Positions 31,032 to 39,203 of a DNA stretch of 44,767 nt are shown piece after piece. This DNA is from a virus. Made by a program: the position numbers and the translations under genes. Every line of letters begins with the position of its first letter. The first letter of the stretch is position 1. The notes under the pieces were generated by a model. That model was not told the origin of the DNA, ran no database searches, and saw nothing but the letters and a program-made list of their open reading frames with translations. The stretch covers positions 1 through 44,767 of the IMG/VR virus record IMGVR_UViG_3300025128_000088; one strand, written 5' to 3'.

Positions 31032-32891
31032 ATGGCAAACTGGAAAAATATAGTTTTTGAAAACAAGACAGCTGCACCGCCTTCCCATGGTTCTATAAAT
31101 AATGGTGATCCATTTATAGTTGAAGACATAGGATCTGGCGGAACAGGTAGTGCTGAAAATTTAATAGACAGAGCTGGAAATCCTCAAGCTTTTTGGGTAA
31201 AACCCTCATCAGATGTTGCAACTGCAGAGCCTACGCCTCCAGTTGTAGCTGGAGAAGAGACTATTTCCTATGGTGGCGAAAGTTTCACTCTGGGAAATGT
31301 AGGTGGTGGTGGAACAGGAAGATGGGATACTACGATAAGAAATAATACTGATAGTAGTACTACTGCAGTTGCAAGTGATTATGGTGGTCCAATTTTTTAC
31401 GAGACTAGTAACGATCCAGGATTAGCATTTCGGGCAGCTTTAGGCGGAAGCCCAGATTTGGCTGGCTCTGCTGATCAATCAACTCAATTTAGGTGGAATC
31501 GAAGCACTCATACTAGTGGAGTCTGGAATAATACTGATCCAAATAATCCTTTAATACTTGTAGCAGATACATCAAAAATAAATTATAGAATGGCTTCAGG
31601 AGCCCCATCCCCAAGGCCTATTTTTGGTTATACATATCAAGAAACAGGTTTTAAAATGAAAAGTAAGCGAGACGTAATTAATGAGTACTTGGCTGGCGGA
31701 AACTTTGTAACGACAACACAAGCAAGTGGCGGAGCTGTCAAATTTGAAGGACCTGGCGGTAGTGATGTTACTGTTTCTACCAATTATCTTGATGCACCTA
31801 TTTCGTCTATGACTTCTGCACAAGGAGGCTGGACAGTTACAGGAGACGAAGCACAGGTTTCAAATGATAATATTTTTAATTTAAATGATGGGGGTAATGC
31901 TCTAAGTATCAATAATTCAGGTAATGGAACAGGGCTTGAAATACATAGTGTAGAGCCTTCACTTATTAATCTGAGTTATATGGTATTTGGTAGACTATGG
32001 GCTGCAGGCTGGTTTGGAGCCTATGGAACAGGTGGCGAAGGTCAAGTTGCAGGTATTGATTGCTGGAATGCAGCTGCTGTTGAAGCAGGTAGACTTTATA
32101 TACCTTTAGGCAATATTATAGAGACAGGTACAGACTGGACTGATGGTGACTATGTAACTCTTTATAAACCTGCGCAAGCGATTCTCTATACGGCACAACA
32201 TTATACTGGTTTTGAAGAAGGGCAAACAGAAAATGCAAGTGGTGCGGTTCAGATAGATTTGAATAATGGCAGCTTTACACTTGATGATACTATAAGTGGT
32301 ACTGTGGGAGTGGGACATTATTTTATGCCTCATACCCATAATTGGAATAGTAATGGCCCAGCTCTTCTTTGTGGTGCAAGACTTTTTAGATATAATGCCG
32401 ATCCTGCTGGTAATGGATCTCCTGATACTGCTACTGGGCCACGGCTTGAATGTTTAGCTTCTGATGGTGTGACGATGAATACTAGTGGGTCAAATTGGGA
32501 TCTATCTCTAAGCGATCCAACTAGCGGCAATATACTAGCCTATCAATCTGGGCAAACATTAACAGGATCTGACGCCTTGGGTATAATGATGGAAGCATTT
32601 AATAATTATAACACTTATGAAGGTGCGGGCCCAGCAAATGAAGGTATAGAATTTCATACAAGTGCAGCTGGAGTCCCTGTAGATAGAGGACTTGTACTGA
32701 AATTTGAAGATCCTAATGACACTTCAACTTATTATTTTGAAACTACAAAATCTACAGCTCCCGCTGGCCATAAGGCTATTGTGAGAACTGTAGGCAAAGA
32801 TAGCGGCATAGCCACAGGGATTGGAGGGATCTTTGTGAATGCTGGAAAACCTGTAATAAACCTTCCTAGCAATAGCGTAGCGACACCATAG
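31032..32891 (+). CDS. large tail-fibre protein (619 aa)
   Basis: ATG with AAAGGATTTTAAT upstream; N-terminus MANWKNIVFENKTA shares the short motif of neighbouring fibre genes. Gly/Ser/Thr/Asn-rich throughout with many short beta strands (GGGGTGRWDTTIRNNTDSST). Lacks coiled coils, so a beta-helical or triple-stranded fibre is likely. Probably the main receptor-binding fibre. Confidence 0.7.
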   Translation: MANWKNIVFENKTAAPPSHGSINNGDPFIVEDIGSGGTGSAENLIDRAGNPQAFWVKPSSDVATAEPTPPVVAGEETISYGGESFTLGNVGGGGTGRWDTTIRNNTDSSTTAVASDYGGPIFYETSNDPGLAFRAALGGSPDLAGSADQSTQFRWNRSTHTSGVWNNTDPNNPLILVADTSKINYRMASGAPSPRPIFGYTYQETGFKMKSKRDVINEYLAGGNFVTTTQASGGAVKFEGPGGSDVTVSTNYLDAPISSMTSAQGGWTVTGDEAQVSNDNIFNLNDGGNALSINNSGNGTGLEIHSVEPSLINLSYMVFGRLWAAGWFGAYGTGGEGQVAGIDCWNAAAVEAGRLYIPLGNIIETGTDWTDGDYVTLYKPAQAILYTAQHYTGFEEGQTENASGAVQIDLNNGSFTLDDTISGTVGVGHYFMPHTHNWNSNGPALLCGARLFRYNADPAGNGSPDTATGPRLECLASDGVTMNTSGSNWDLSLSDPTSGNILAYQSGQTLTGSDALGIMMEAFNNYNTYEGAGPANEGIEFHTSAAGVPVDRGLVLKFEDPNDTSTYYFETTKSTAPAGHKAIVRTVGKDSGIATGIGGIFVNAGKPVINLPSNSVATP

Positions 32892-32904
32892 ATAAGGAGG
32901 TAGT

Positions 32905-33072
32905 ATGGGATTGAGAAAAGAAGCCCCTTTAGCACCTTTAAACAATGATGACAGACGACTTATGCTTAAAATAATCCATGATTCGAAAAACTTGCATGGC
33001 AGGGAGTTTGAGAAAATGGTACACTTGGTAACTAAAATACAAGAACACATAAAAAGAGAGGAAGCTAAATGA
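32905..33072 (+). CDS. small helical protein (55 aa)
   Basis: ATG at 32905 with AAGGAGGTAGT directly upstream, a near-perfect Shine-Dalgarno. MGLRKEAPLAPLNNDDRRLM, then a charged helix (MVHLVTKIQEHIKREEAK). Its TGA overlaps the next ATG. A fibre chaperone or small structural adaptor is possible; no family recognised. Confidence 0.7.
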   Translation: MGLRKEAPLAPLNNDDRRLMLKIIHDSKNLHGREFEKMVHLVTKIQEHIKREEAK

Positions 33073-33230
33073 AATTTAGTGATGAGGAGTTAATGTTTTT
33101 AATACAATCTACACAGCATGCAACTATAAAAGGAAAAGATGCGTTGTTAGTAGCGAATATTTTAACAAGATTAACGCAAACATTTGAGAAGCGGCAGGAG
33201 AAAGCGGCCGAACAACCTGTGGAGGCTTAA
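33069..33230 (+). CDS. small helical protein (53 aa)
   Basis: Starts within the previous stop (ATGA). MKFSDEELMFLIQSTQHATI then an amphipathic helix and Glu/Ala-rich end. Immediately followed by the 516-aa fibre gene. No family recognised; a fibre assembly helper is possible from context. Confidence 0.65.
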   Translation: MKFSDEELMFLIQSTQHATIKGKDALLVANILTRLTQTFEKRQEKAAEQPVEA

Positions 33231-34781
33231 ATGCCCGTTTGGAAAGAGATAGCTTTATCCGAAGATCTTCCTGATGTATTCGAGAGAAATATCGACGGGC
33301 TAGTTCCTCATCCAGGAACAATAGTTGGTGGTTCTTCTGGATATTGTTTAAATGCTGAAGGTGGTTGGACTAGGGTTCGTTCAGAAAATAATGATATAAA
33401 TTCATTTGGAGGCTTAACAGATGCTCCTGACTACAACACTAACGAAGTAGATAAAGCGGTAAAATATGTAAGAGGTATTAGGATAAGCTCATTAACTCAC
33501 GATTCTGGAACTAATACTGTTACAGTTTATTGCCTAGATCAACATGAACTATCAGCTTCAGATACAGTTACTATAGCAGGTTGTAATGTTTCAGCTTATA
33601 ACGGATCTAAAACAGTTGCTAGTGTTCCTGGGAATACAAGCTTCACATTTTCCAGCAGTGATTCTACTGCTGTTACTGTCCCTGGATATATAACAGGAAC
33701 AACTGTAGATGATAATATGCTAATATTTGCTGATGATGCAGGTATTTCAGATCATTCTATTGGCCTTACTAAATTACCTGAATTAACTGCTATGAGAGTT
33801 ATAGGTAGTAAGACAGGAGGAGATGCAGAAGAAGTTGTAATAGACTTAACACCTGCAAATGCAAGTACTAATCTTATTACAAGCGGGGCAGTACACAGTG
33901 GACTTGCCGATAAACTTGATTTATCAGGTGGAACTATGACTAGCCATATTGAAATGGATGGAAACAAGCTTAAATTTGCTACTGACGAGTTTATTACAGG
34001 CGATGGTACAAACCTTAATCTTGAATCAGGTGGTGCAATTAATCTAGTTAGTGTAGGTGGTGACACAGCGATTCTAATTGGAGATGCAGATGAAGCTTCA
34101 AGATTTGAAGTTAAGTTGCATGCTCAAGGAGTATCTCCAATGCTAGCTGTTACAGGAGAAGCTGATGCCCAATCTGATTTTTGTATATATGAAGCAGGTG
34201 GTTCATCTGCTGATGACCTCTTTCGGATTAGAGTAAGTGAGCATGGGCAAACAGCAATATCAACTATAGATAACGCTGGTGCTGATGCTGATATGCAAAT
34301 AATAGCTGATGGTCAGTTACTTTTATCAGGGGTAAGTGGTACAAAGATTGCAATGAGTGTTCTTGATGATGCTAGTGATGTAGACGGGGCAGCTTCAGGC
34401 GATATTATCTACGAACCTACATCGTATTCAAGTGGTGTTACTGGAGTTCCTGGTAAATGTTATTACATTAAAGGAAATTCTAACACTTGGAGCGAGTCTG
34501 ATGCTAGTAATTCAGGTACAACGTCAAATTTAATAGCAATAGCTACAAATGCAAACGCCTCGAAAGGTCTTGTATTGAGAGGTATTGTAAAACTTAGCCA
34601 TGATGTAGGTGGAGATCCAGGAGATCCTGTTTACTTATCTGAAACTGCAGCTGAACTGACTACTACAGCTCCTACAGCAAGCGGTGCTTTTGTCAGAGTG
34701 GTAGGTTATCTTATTTCTACAGTTAGTAGCAAGAGTACAATATATTTTAATCCTGACAATACTTACATAGAAATAGCTTAA
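33231..34781 (+). CDS. tail-fibre protein (516 aa)
   Basis: ATG abuts the preceding stop, with GTGGAGGCTTAA upstream. N-terminus MPVWKEIALSEDLPD carries the shared short motif. Repetitive Gly/Ser/Thr/Asp sequence with GGTMTSHIEMDGNKLKFATD and SGGAINLVSVGGDTAILIGD, the hallmark of phage fibre shafts. C-terminal VRVVGYLISTVSSKSTIYFN resembles tip domains. A one-base overlap leads to the next gene. Confidence 0.7.
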   Translation: MPVWKEIALSEDLPDVFERNIDGLVPHPGTIVGGSSGYCLNAEGGWTRVRSENNDINSFGGLTDAPDYNTNEVDKAVKYVRGIRISSLTHDSGTNTVTVYCLDQHELSASDTVTIAGCNVSAYNGSKTVASVPGNTSFTFSSSDSTAVTVPGYITGTTVDDNMLIFADDAGISDHSIGLTKLPELTAMRVIGSKTGGDAEEVVIDLTPANASTNLITSGAVHSGLADKLDLSGGTMTSHIEMDGNKLKFATDEFITGDGTNLNLESGGAINLVSVGGDTAILIGDADEASRFEVKLHAQGVSPMLAVTGEADAQSDFCIYEAGGSSADDLFRIRVSEHGQTAISTIDNAGADADMQIIADGQLLLSGVSGTKIAMSVLDDASDVDGAASGDIIYEPTSYSSGVTGVPGKCYYIKGNSNTWSESDASNSGTTSNLIAIATNANASKGLVLRGIVKLSHDVGGDPGDPVYLSETAAELTTTAPTASGAFVRVVGYLISTVSSKSTIYFNPDNTYIEIA

Positions 34782-35644
34782 TGCCTGATATAGCTGAGAT
34801 TAATGATTTAGCTATAGCTAATATAGCAAAATTCAAAGGAAGAACTTTAGGTGCTGGAGATAAGGTAATAGGAGTTTCTAAGGCATCTGCTGGTGGTACA
34901 TTCACTAATTACTTATTTGAAGACTTTAACCTTTTATCTGAAGGTTATAACTCTTCATATGTTCCAACGAACTGGAGTATGGCCTTAACCAACGTAATCT
35001 TTGGAACAACTAATCCTGATAGATATTGGGAGCCTGAATCTGGAACAACACCTTCTGGCACTACAGGGCCATATAGAGCTCATGGAGGCTCTAATACTAG
35101 CGGAGTTTTTACTACTTATTCAAATACAGGCTACAAATATATGTACACGGAAGTTTCAGGTCAATATAACAAAGATTTTTTACTAAGAACATCTGAACTT
35201 GATTTTTCTAATGCTTTAAGTAATAATACTTTAAAACTCACTTTCTGGTTTCACATGGGTAGCGCCTCTAACTTTGATGAATTTGGAGCCCTTATGGTTG
35301 GTACAAGTAATAGTTCAACAAGTGCCGCTGATGGCACTATAGGTACAGGCTTTACCGCATATGCTGGTACTCAAACATCTACAGGTATGAGTATAGAGTA
35401 TTGGGATGACGATAGTGATAATGGCTCTTCTACATCAACAGGTATATCTATTAGTGGGAGACAGCAAACAGGCTATCATAATAGTGGATATACTACAACC
35501 GCATCTTATTGGAGAAAAGCAACTGTTGATTTAAACTCTGTAGCAGGAGAAAGTTCTTGCTATATATGGTTCTTTGCAAGGTCGGGAAGTGGTTATCGAG
35601 GCGATATTTGTATTGACACTGTAAGTATAACAGGAGAAGAATAA
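34781..35644 (+). CDS. tail protein with a MAM-like jelly-roll domain (287 aa)
   Basis: Short N-terminal part (residues 1-45), then a beta-sandwich-like domain. LKLTFWFHMGSASNFDEFGA, LMVGTSNSS, a WRKATVDLNSVAGESSCYIW strand pair and FFARSGSGYRGDICIDTVSI match the strand order of MAM/LamG-like adhesion domains, whose last strand reads G-D-I-A-I-D-D-I. Such domains bind glycans or proteins. A receptor-binding tip is the natural reading. Confidence 0.6.
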   Translation: MPDIAEINDLAIANIAKFKGRTLGAGDKVIGVSKASAGGTFTNYLFEDFNLLSEGYNSSYVPTNWSMALTNVIFGTTNPDRYWEPESGTTPSGTTGPYRAHGGSNTSGVFTTYSNTGYKYMYTEVSGQYNKDFLLRTSELDFSNALSNNTLKLTFWFHMGSASNFDEFGALMVGTSNSSTSAADGTIGTGFTAYAGTQTSTGMSIEYWDDDSDNGSSTSTGISISGRQQTGYHNSGYTTTASYWRKATVDLNSVAGESSCYIWFFARSGSGYRGDICIDTVSITGEE

Positions 35645-35835
35645 TGACTTGCAATACTTGTGGAAAAGATATGATTGAAGGCTATTGGGCGTGTACTGAA
35701 ACTGACTATAGAATAACAGATTTAGATGGAAATTTAAAGATAAAAATAGAAGAACACGATATTCCTAGTGATGATGAAGAGATTGGTGAAAAAACAAGCT
35801 TTCATTACTGCGAGTGTGGAAAATATAACAATTAA
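35644..35835 (+). CDS. small zinc-ribbon-like protein (63 aa)
   Basis: One-base overlap with the fibre gene. C3-x2-C6 (TCNTCGKD), C16 and C55-x-C57 (FHYCECGKY) flank an acidic central loop; a zinc-binding fold is likely. Very acidic (IPSDDEEIGEK). Function unknown. Confidence 0.6.
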   Translation: MTCNTCGKDMIEGYWACTETDYRITDLDGNLKIKIEEHDIPSDDEEIGEKTSFHYCECGKYNN

Positions 35836-35847
35836 AAAAAGGTAGTA

Positions 35848-36288
35848 ATGGAAAAGTCTATAAAAAAAATAATTAAATATGTCTTGGGTAAAATTAACAT
35901 GGATTCTGAAGAAGCAAGAGCAATGATATTTGCTACAGGAAAGGCTGAATCAGGATTTAGAGCATTAGAACAAATGGGAGGCCCTGCCGTAGGATTCTTT
36001 CAAGTAGAACCTGCGACCATACAAGATGTGTGGGATAATTATGTATTCTATCGTCCTGAAATCAAAACTGATTTATATGCACTTGGATTTGACGAGGAAG
36101 ATATGAAGCACTCTGTAATGTCAAATATAGGACTACAGGTAGCATTCGCAAGACTGCAATACCGCAGGTTTAAAGACCCACTTCCAGGTGCACAAGATAT
36201 GCAAGGACAAGCAAAGTATTGGAAAAAATTCTACAATACAGAGCTTGGTCGTGGTACAATAGAACATTTTTTAGAAGCCAATAAATAA
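35848..36288 (+). CDS. lysozyme-like transglycosylase, candidate endolysin (146 aa)
   Basis: A lysozyme-fold pattern: FATGKAESGFRAL with candidate catalytic E34, then GGPAVGFFQVEPATIQDVWD, the G-x-x-Q-x-E-P-A-T segment common in phage peptidoglycan-cleaving enzymes. Length suits a single domain. No signal peptide, so a holin would be needed; several small membrane proteins follow. GGTAGT precedes the ATG. Confidence 0.7.
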   Translation: MEKSIKKIIKYVLGKINMDSEEARAMIFATGKAESGFRALEQMGGPAVGFFQVEPATIQDVWDNYVFYRPEIKTDLYALGFDEEDMKHSVMSNIGLQVAFARLQYRRFKDPLPGAQDMQGQAKYWKKFYNTELGRGTIEHFLEANK

Positions 36289-36302
36289 AAGAAAGTAGAA
36301 AT

Positions 36303-36473
36303 ATGGATACGATAAAAGCGATAGTGGATTCTACGTATGATAAAGCGATACTTGCAGCTGGAGGAATAGGAATTACTTATATTGAGTTTGTTCCTTGGCT
36401 ACTTAGAGTCCTCATATCAACTGCGATATTTGCCAATATATGTGTGAAAACATATAAAGAATTAAAAAAATGA
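36303..36473 (+). CDS. small membrane protein, holin candidate (56 aa)
   Basis: ATG at 36303, GAAAGTAGAAAT upstream. Residues about 15-50 are hydrophobic with one or two helices (AILAAGGIGITYIEFVPWLL; STAIFANICV), charged at both ends (MDTIKAIVDSTYDK; KTYKELKK). Directly after the lysozyme-like gene, the usual holin position. Confidence 0.55.
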   Translation: MDTIKAIVDSTYDKAILAAGGIGITYIEFVPWLLRVLISTAIFANICVKTYKELKK

Positions 36474-36483
36474 AAGTCCCAAT

Positions 36484-37677
36484 ATGCAATGTTCATTATG
36501 CGGAGGAAGAACAGTTGGTCATGGAAGAAGAACTACTGCGAGCGGTGAAACGTATCAGCGTTATAAGTGCCGAGATTGCAGTAAGTATTCCCAAGCGCCT
36601 GTTGATGAAGTTATTGTTGAAAATGTAAGACTTGCAAAACAGAAGCAAGCGTTACAAGACAAAAACAGAATTGCAAATAAATCTTTTAGAGAATTTGCAA
36701 GAGTTGAGAATGCTGTCGAGGAGTATTCTAAAAATTTAGTAGCTATTTTTAAAAAAAATAAGTTACATAAGGCAACAAAAAGCAATACATTAAACCCGTC
36801 TGCAGTGGGTGTAATTCAGCTAAGTGATGTTCACTTTAATGAATTGATAGACCTGCAGGACAATAGGTATGATTTTAAAGTAGCGTCTCGAAGAATAAAA
36901 CACTTAATAAATCAAGCGTCCAACTACTTCAAAGCATACAAAATAACAAACGTATTACTCGCTCTAACAGGCGATTTAATGAATAGCGACAGAAGGCTTG
37001 ATGAGTTGTTAAATCAAGCTACAAATCGCTCTCAAGCAACATTTCTCGCAGTAGATATATTGCAGCAAGCACTACAGCAATTGAATGAAGATTTTAAAGT
37101 TTCAGTAGCCTGTGTAAGTGGAAATGAAGGCAGAGTAAATAAAGAATTTGGATGGAGTCCTGTAATAGCTACAGATAATTATGACTTCACAATATTTAAC
37201 ATACTTCAATACGTTTGCAAAGATTCAGAGATTGAGTTTATAGAAGGAGATCCAAGTGAGCTGGTTATTAATGTTGCAGGACAAAACTTATTGCTAATGC
37301 ATGGTAACTGCTCATTAAGACATGCGGCTTTAGACAAGTCGATTAATCAGGTTCTCGGTCGCTATAGTATGAAAGGTGTAAAGCTTGATTACATTATTAT
37401 GGGTCATGTTCATTCCGCATCAGTGGGAGATAATTATGCTCGGAGTGCAAGTGTTGCAGGGGCAAATGATTATAGTGATAAAGGATTGAATTTAACAAGC
37501 AGAGCATCTCAAAACTGCTACATATTTTACGAAAATGGAAATCGTGATGGTATTAAAGTGGATTTACAAAACGTACCTAAAAAAGGATACGACATAGACG
37601 ATTCATTAGTTGCTTACAATGCAAAGTCAATTAATAAAGGTCGTAACAAACATAGAATTATGGAAATAGTTATTTAA
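36484..37677 (+). CDS. calcineurin-like phosphoesterase with N-terminal zinc ribbon
   Basis: 397 aa. C3, C6, C29 and C32 form a zinc ribbon like that of IS1 InsA (CSLCGGRTVGHGRRT…YKCRDCSKY). The metallophosphoesterase core has D115-x-H117 (LSDVHF), GDLMN (D164), N214, H273 (LMHGN) and GHVH (H308, H310). The usual GNHE/D is GNEG here, so one catalytic His is absent. It may be a DNA or RNA phosphodiesterase guided by the ribbon. Its place inside a lysis-like cassette is unusual. Confidence 0.75.
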   Translation: MQCSLCGGRTVGHGRRTTASGETYQRYKCRDCSKYSQAPVDEVIVENVRLAKQKQALQDKNRIANKSFREFARVENAVEEYSKNLVAIFKKNKLHKATKSNTLNPSAVGVIQLSDVHFNELIDLQDNRYDFKVASRRIKHLINQASNYFKAYKITNVLLALTGDLMNSDRRLDELLNQATNRSQATFLAVDILQQALQQLNEDFKVSVACVSGNEGRVNKEFGWSPVIATDNYDFTIFNILQYVCKDSEIEFIEGDPSELVINVAGQNLLLMHGNCSLRHAALDKSINQVLGRYSMKGVKLDYIIMGHVHSASVGDNYARSASVAGANDYSDKGLNLTSRASQNCYIFYENGNRDGIKVDLQNVPKKGYDIDDSLVAYNAKSINKGRNKHRIMEIVI

Positions 37678-37692
37678 TGAACGGAGTTGCAA

Positions 37693-37995
37693 ATGGAAGA
37701 CTTTCTATACATCTTATCCGAAGAGGGTTTGCCAACATTTTTGGTTATCACATTCTTAGCGGGAATTGGTATAGTAGCTCGATGGCTTGCAACTCAATAT
37801 ATACATAAACTAGATAAACAATTTTCTGAAATGCTTAGAGAGATAGCAGAGGTTCAACAAAGCATAACTGAAAGCAATAACAAAGTTTATGGAATTGTTG
37901 AAAAACTTATTTCAAATCAGAGAGAGATTGGAGAGGACATTAATGCTTTAGAGAGTAGTTTAGATACACTTTTGAAGTATTTAAGGAAAGAATAG
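37693..37995 (+). CDS. membrane-anchored coiled-coil protein (100 aa)
   Basis: ATG at 37693 with ACGGAGTTGCAA upstream; an in-frame TTG at 37687 is less likely. One hydrophobic segment at residues about 12-34 (PTFLVITFLAGIGIVARWLA) then a long coiled coil (LREIAEVQQSITESNNKVYG…). Resembles holin-associated or spanin-like proteins of lysis cassettes. Confidence 0.6.
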   Translation: MEDFLYILSEEGLPTFLVITFLAGIGIVARWLATQYIHKLDKQFSEMLREIAEVQQSITESNNKVYGIVEKLISNQREIGEDINALESSLDTLLKYLRKE

Positions 37996-38508
37996 TTGTC
38001 TGGTCTTAATAAAGACGGAGGCATAAGTTTTGAGAGAAAGAAAAATTTTGGGGAAAAAAAGAAGAACGATATTCCCGAAGGAATGTTTTCTCGTAAACCT
38101 GAAGATAAGGTTGAGGAAATTGAAAAACCAATTAAAGTTGATACAGAGCAATTACTTAGGCAGGAAAGACTCAATGCTAAACTACGGAAGGCAAAAGGGA
38201 TACAAGCTGGAGGACTTGCTTTTAATGGAGGCAGTATTGTGGGTCTTCTTTTTGCCATTGATACTTTCGTGTTTAATCCTTCTACTCTTGAGAGTCTTCA
38301 ATTGATAAATGAGACTTTTGGGTTAAACATAAATTTTGAAGGAATAGTAATTCTTCTTCAAGAGTATAAAGCTCAAATAATTGGATTATGTATTTCTTCA
38401 CAAACAATGATTATGGGTTATAAAGATACAGTCCAAAAGATGAAGGATAGAGACACAGAATCTTTCATGGAAGTTGTAAATGATGAGTTAGGTAAAATAG
38501 GAATATAA
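37996..38508 (+). CDS. membrane protein with basic N-terminus, TTG start (170 aa)
   Basis: TTG immediately follows the previous stop. Residues 1-60 are highly charged (FERKKNFGEKKKNDIPEGMF), then two hydrophobic segments at about 70-92 and 117-140. Could be a holin or antiholin with a cytoplasmic domain. Overlaps the next gene by one base. Confidence 0.55.
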   Translation: MSGLNKDGGISFERKKNFGEKKKNDIPEGMFSRKPEDKVEEIEKPIKVDTEQLLRQERLNAKLRKAKGIQAGGLAFNGGSIVGLLFAIDTFVFNPSTLESLQLINETFGLNINFEGIVILLQEYKAQIIGLCISSQTMIMGYKDTVQKMKDRDTESFMEVVNDELGKIGI

Positions 38509-38756
38509 TGTCTGAGGAAAAGACAAGTATAGATATTTTACATGGAGGTGATGGTCTCCCAGATTGGATGCAGTTCACTATTTCAGTTATGATTTTTGGA
38601 TGCTTCGTCTGGATTATATGGCTACTCTTCCACCCCACTCTTAAGCTTGAAGGAAGTTTTAGAGATTTATTAAATATAATTATAGGAACCTTTCTTGCTT
38701 CATTCGGAAAAGTTATTGATTTTTGGTTCAAACATGATGCAAAGAAAAGAGAGTAA
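38508..38756 (+). CDS. holin-like protein (82 aa)
   Basis: Two hydrophobic segments, WMQFTISVMIFGCFVWIIWL and LLNIIIGTFLASFGKVIDFW, with a polar N-terminus and charged C-terminus (KHDAKKRE). That two-helix layout and size match phage holins that permeabilise the inner membrane. One-base overlap with the preceding membrane gene. Confidence 0.6.
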   Translation: MSEEKTSIDILHGGDGLPDWMQFTISVMIFGCFVWIIWLLFHPTLKLEGSFRDLLNIIIGTFLASFGKVIDFWFKHDAKKRE

Positions 38757-38757
38757 T

Positions 38758-38832
38758 GTGGATTGGGTTGTATTTATAGTATTTTTGGTTTTTTTCATAG
38801 GCCTATGGGCTTATTTAATATCGGAGATGTAA
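38758..38832 (+). CDS. possible single-pass membrane microprotein (24 aa)
   Basis: GTG at 38758, AGAGAGTAAT upstream; an in-frame ATG at 38734 would give 32 aa without a ribosome site. Almost entirely hydrophobic (VDWVVFIVFLVFFIGLWAYL). Its stop overlaps the next ATG. Fits the membrane-protein cluster here. Confidence 0.4.
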   Translation: MDWVVFIVFLVFFIGLWAYLISEM

Positions 38833-39045
38833 ATGATAGGTGATGGTTTAAGAAAAAAAATTACACAAATAGCGTTAAATGCTATTGATGATAAATTGGG
38901 AAAGCGCTTCCCTATTATAGATGAAATAACGGATGTGTTCCAAGAACAGGAAATTAGATTTAAAAGTATAGAAAAACAATTGTCTCAAATAAAGGAAAAA
39001 GAAAATGCAAAAACTTGTTGCTGTAATAAAAAAAATTGCTGTTGA
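38833..39045 (+). CDS. small helical protein with Cys-rich tail (70 aa)
   Basis: ATG one base inside the preceding stop. Helical (RKKITQIALNAIDDKLGKRF), a coiled-coil stretch, and a C-terminal KTCCCNKKNCC: five Cys within nine residues, fit for metal binding or thiol chemistry. The next gene starts 41 nt before its end. No family recognised. Confidence 0.65.
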   Translation: MIGDGLRKKITQIALNAIDDKLGKRFPIIDEITDVFQEQEIRFKSIEKQLSQIKEKENAKTCCCNKKNCC

Positions 39046-39202
39046 AATGATTTTAAATGAAGAAATGAAAGATAAAATCGTTGCAAAATTAAATTCTAAA
39101 ATTAATATACCTATGGTCTCAGAAGAGCGAGAAGCCGAATTTATAGAAGGTATATATGAATCAATGCAAGAAGCAATCTCAGAGGCCGTAACAGAGGCTT
39201 AA
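39005..39202 (+). CDS. small helical protein (65 aa)
   Basis: ATG at 39005 has AAGGAAAAAGAAA upstream and lies within the Cys tail codons of the previous gene. Two helices (KLVAVIKKIAVEMILNEEMK; FIEGIYESMQEAISEAVTEA), acidic end. Immediately followed by the 859-aa tail gene. No family recognised. Confidence 0.6.
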   Translation: MQKLVAVIKKIAVEMILNEEMKDKIVAKLNSKINIPMVSEEREAEFIEGIYESMQEAISEAVTEA

Positions 39203-39203
39203 A

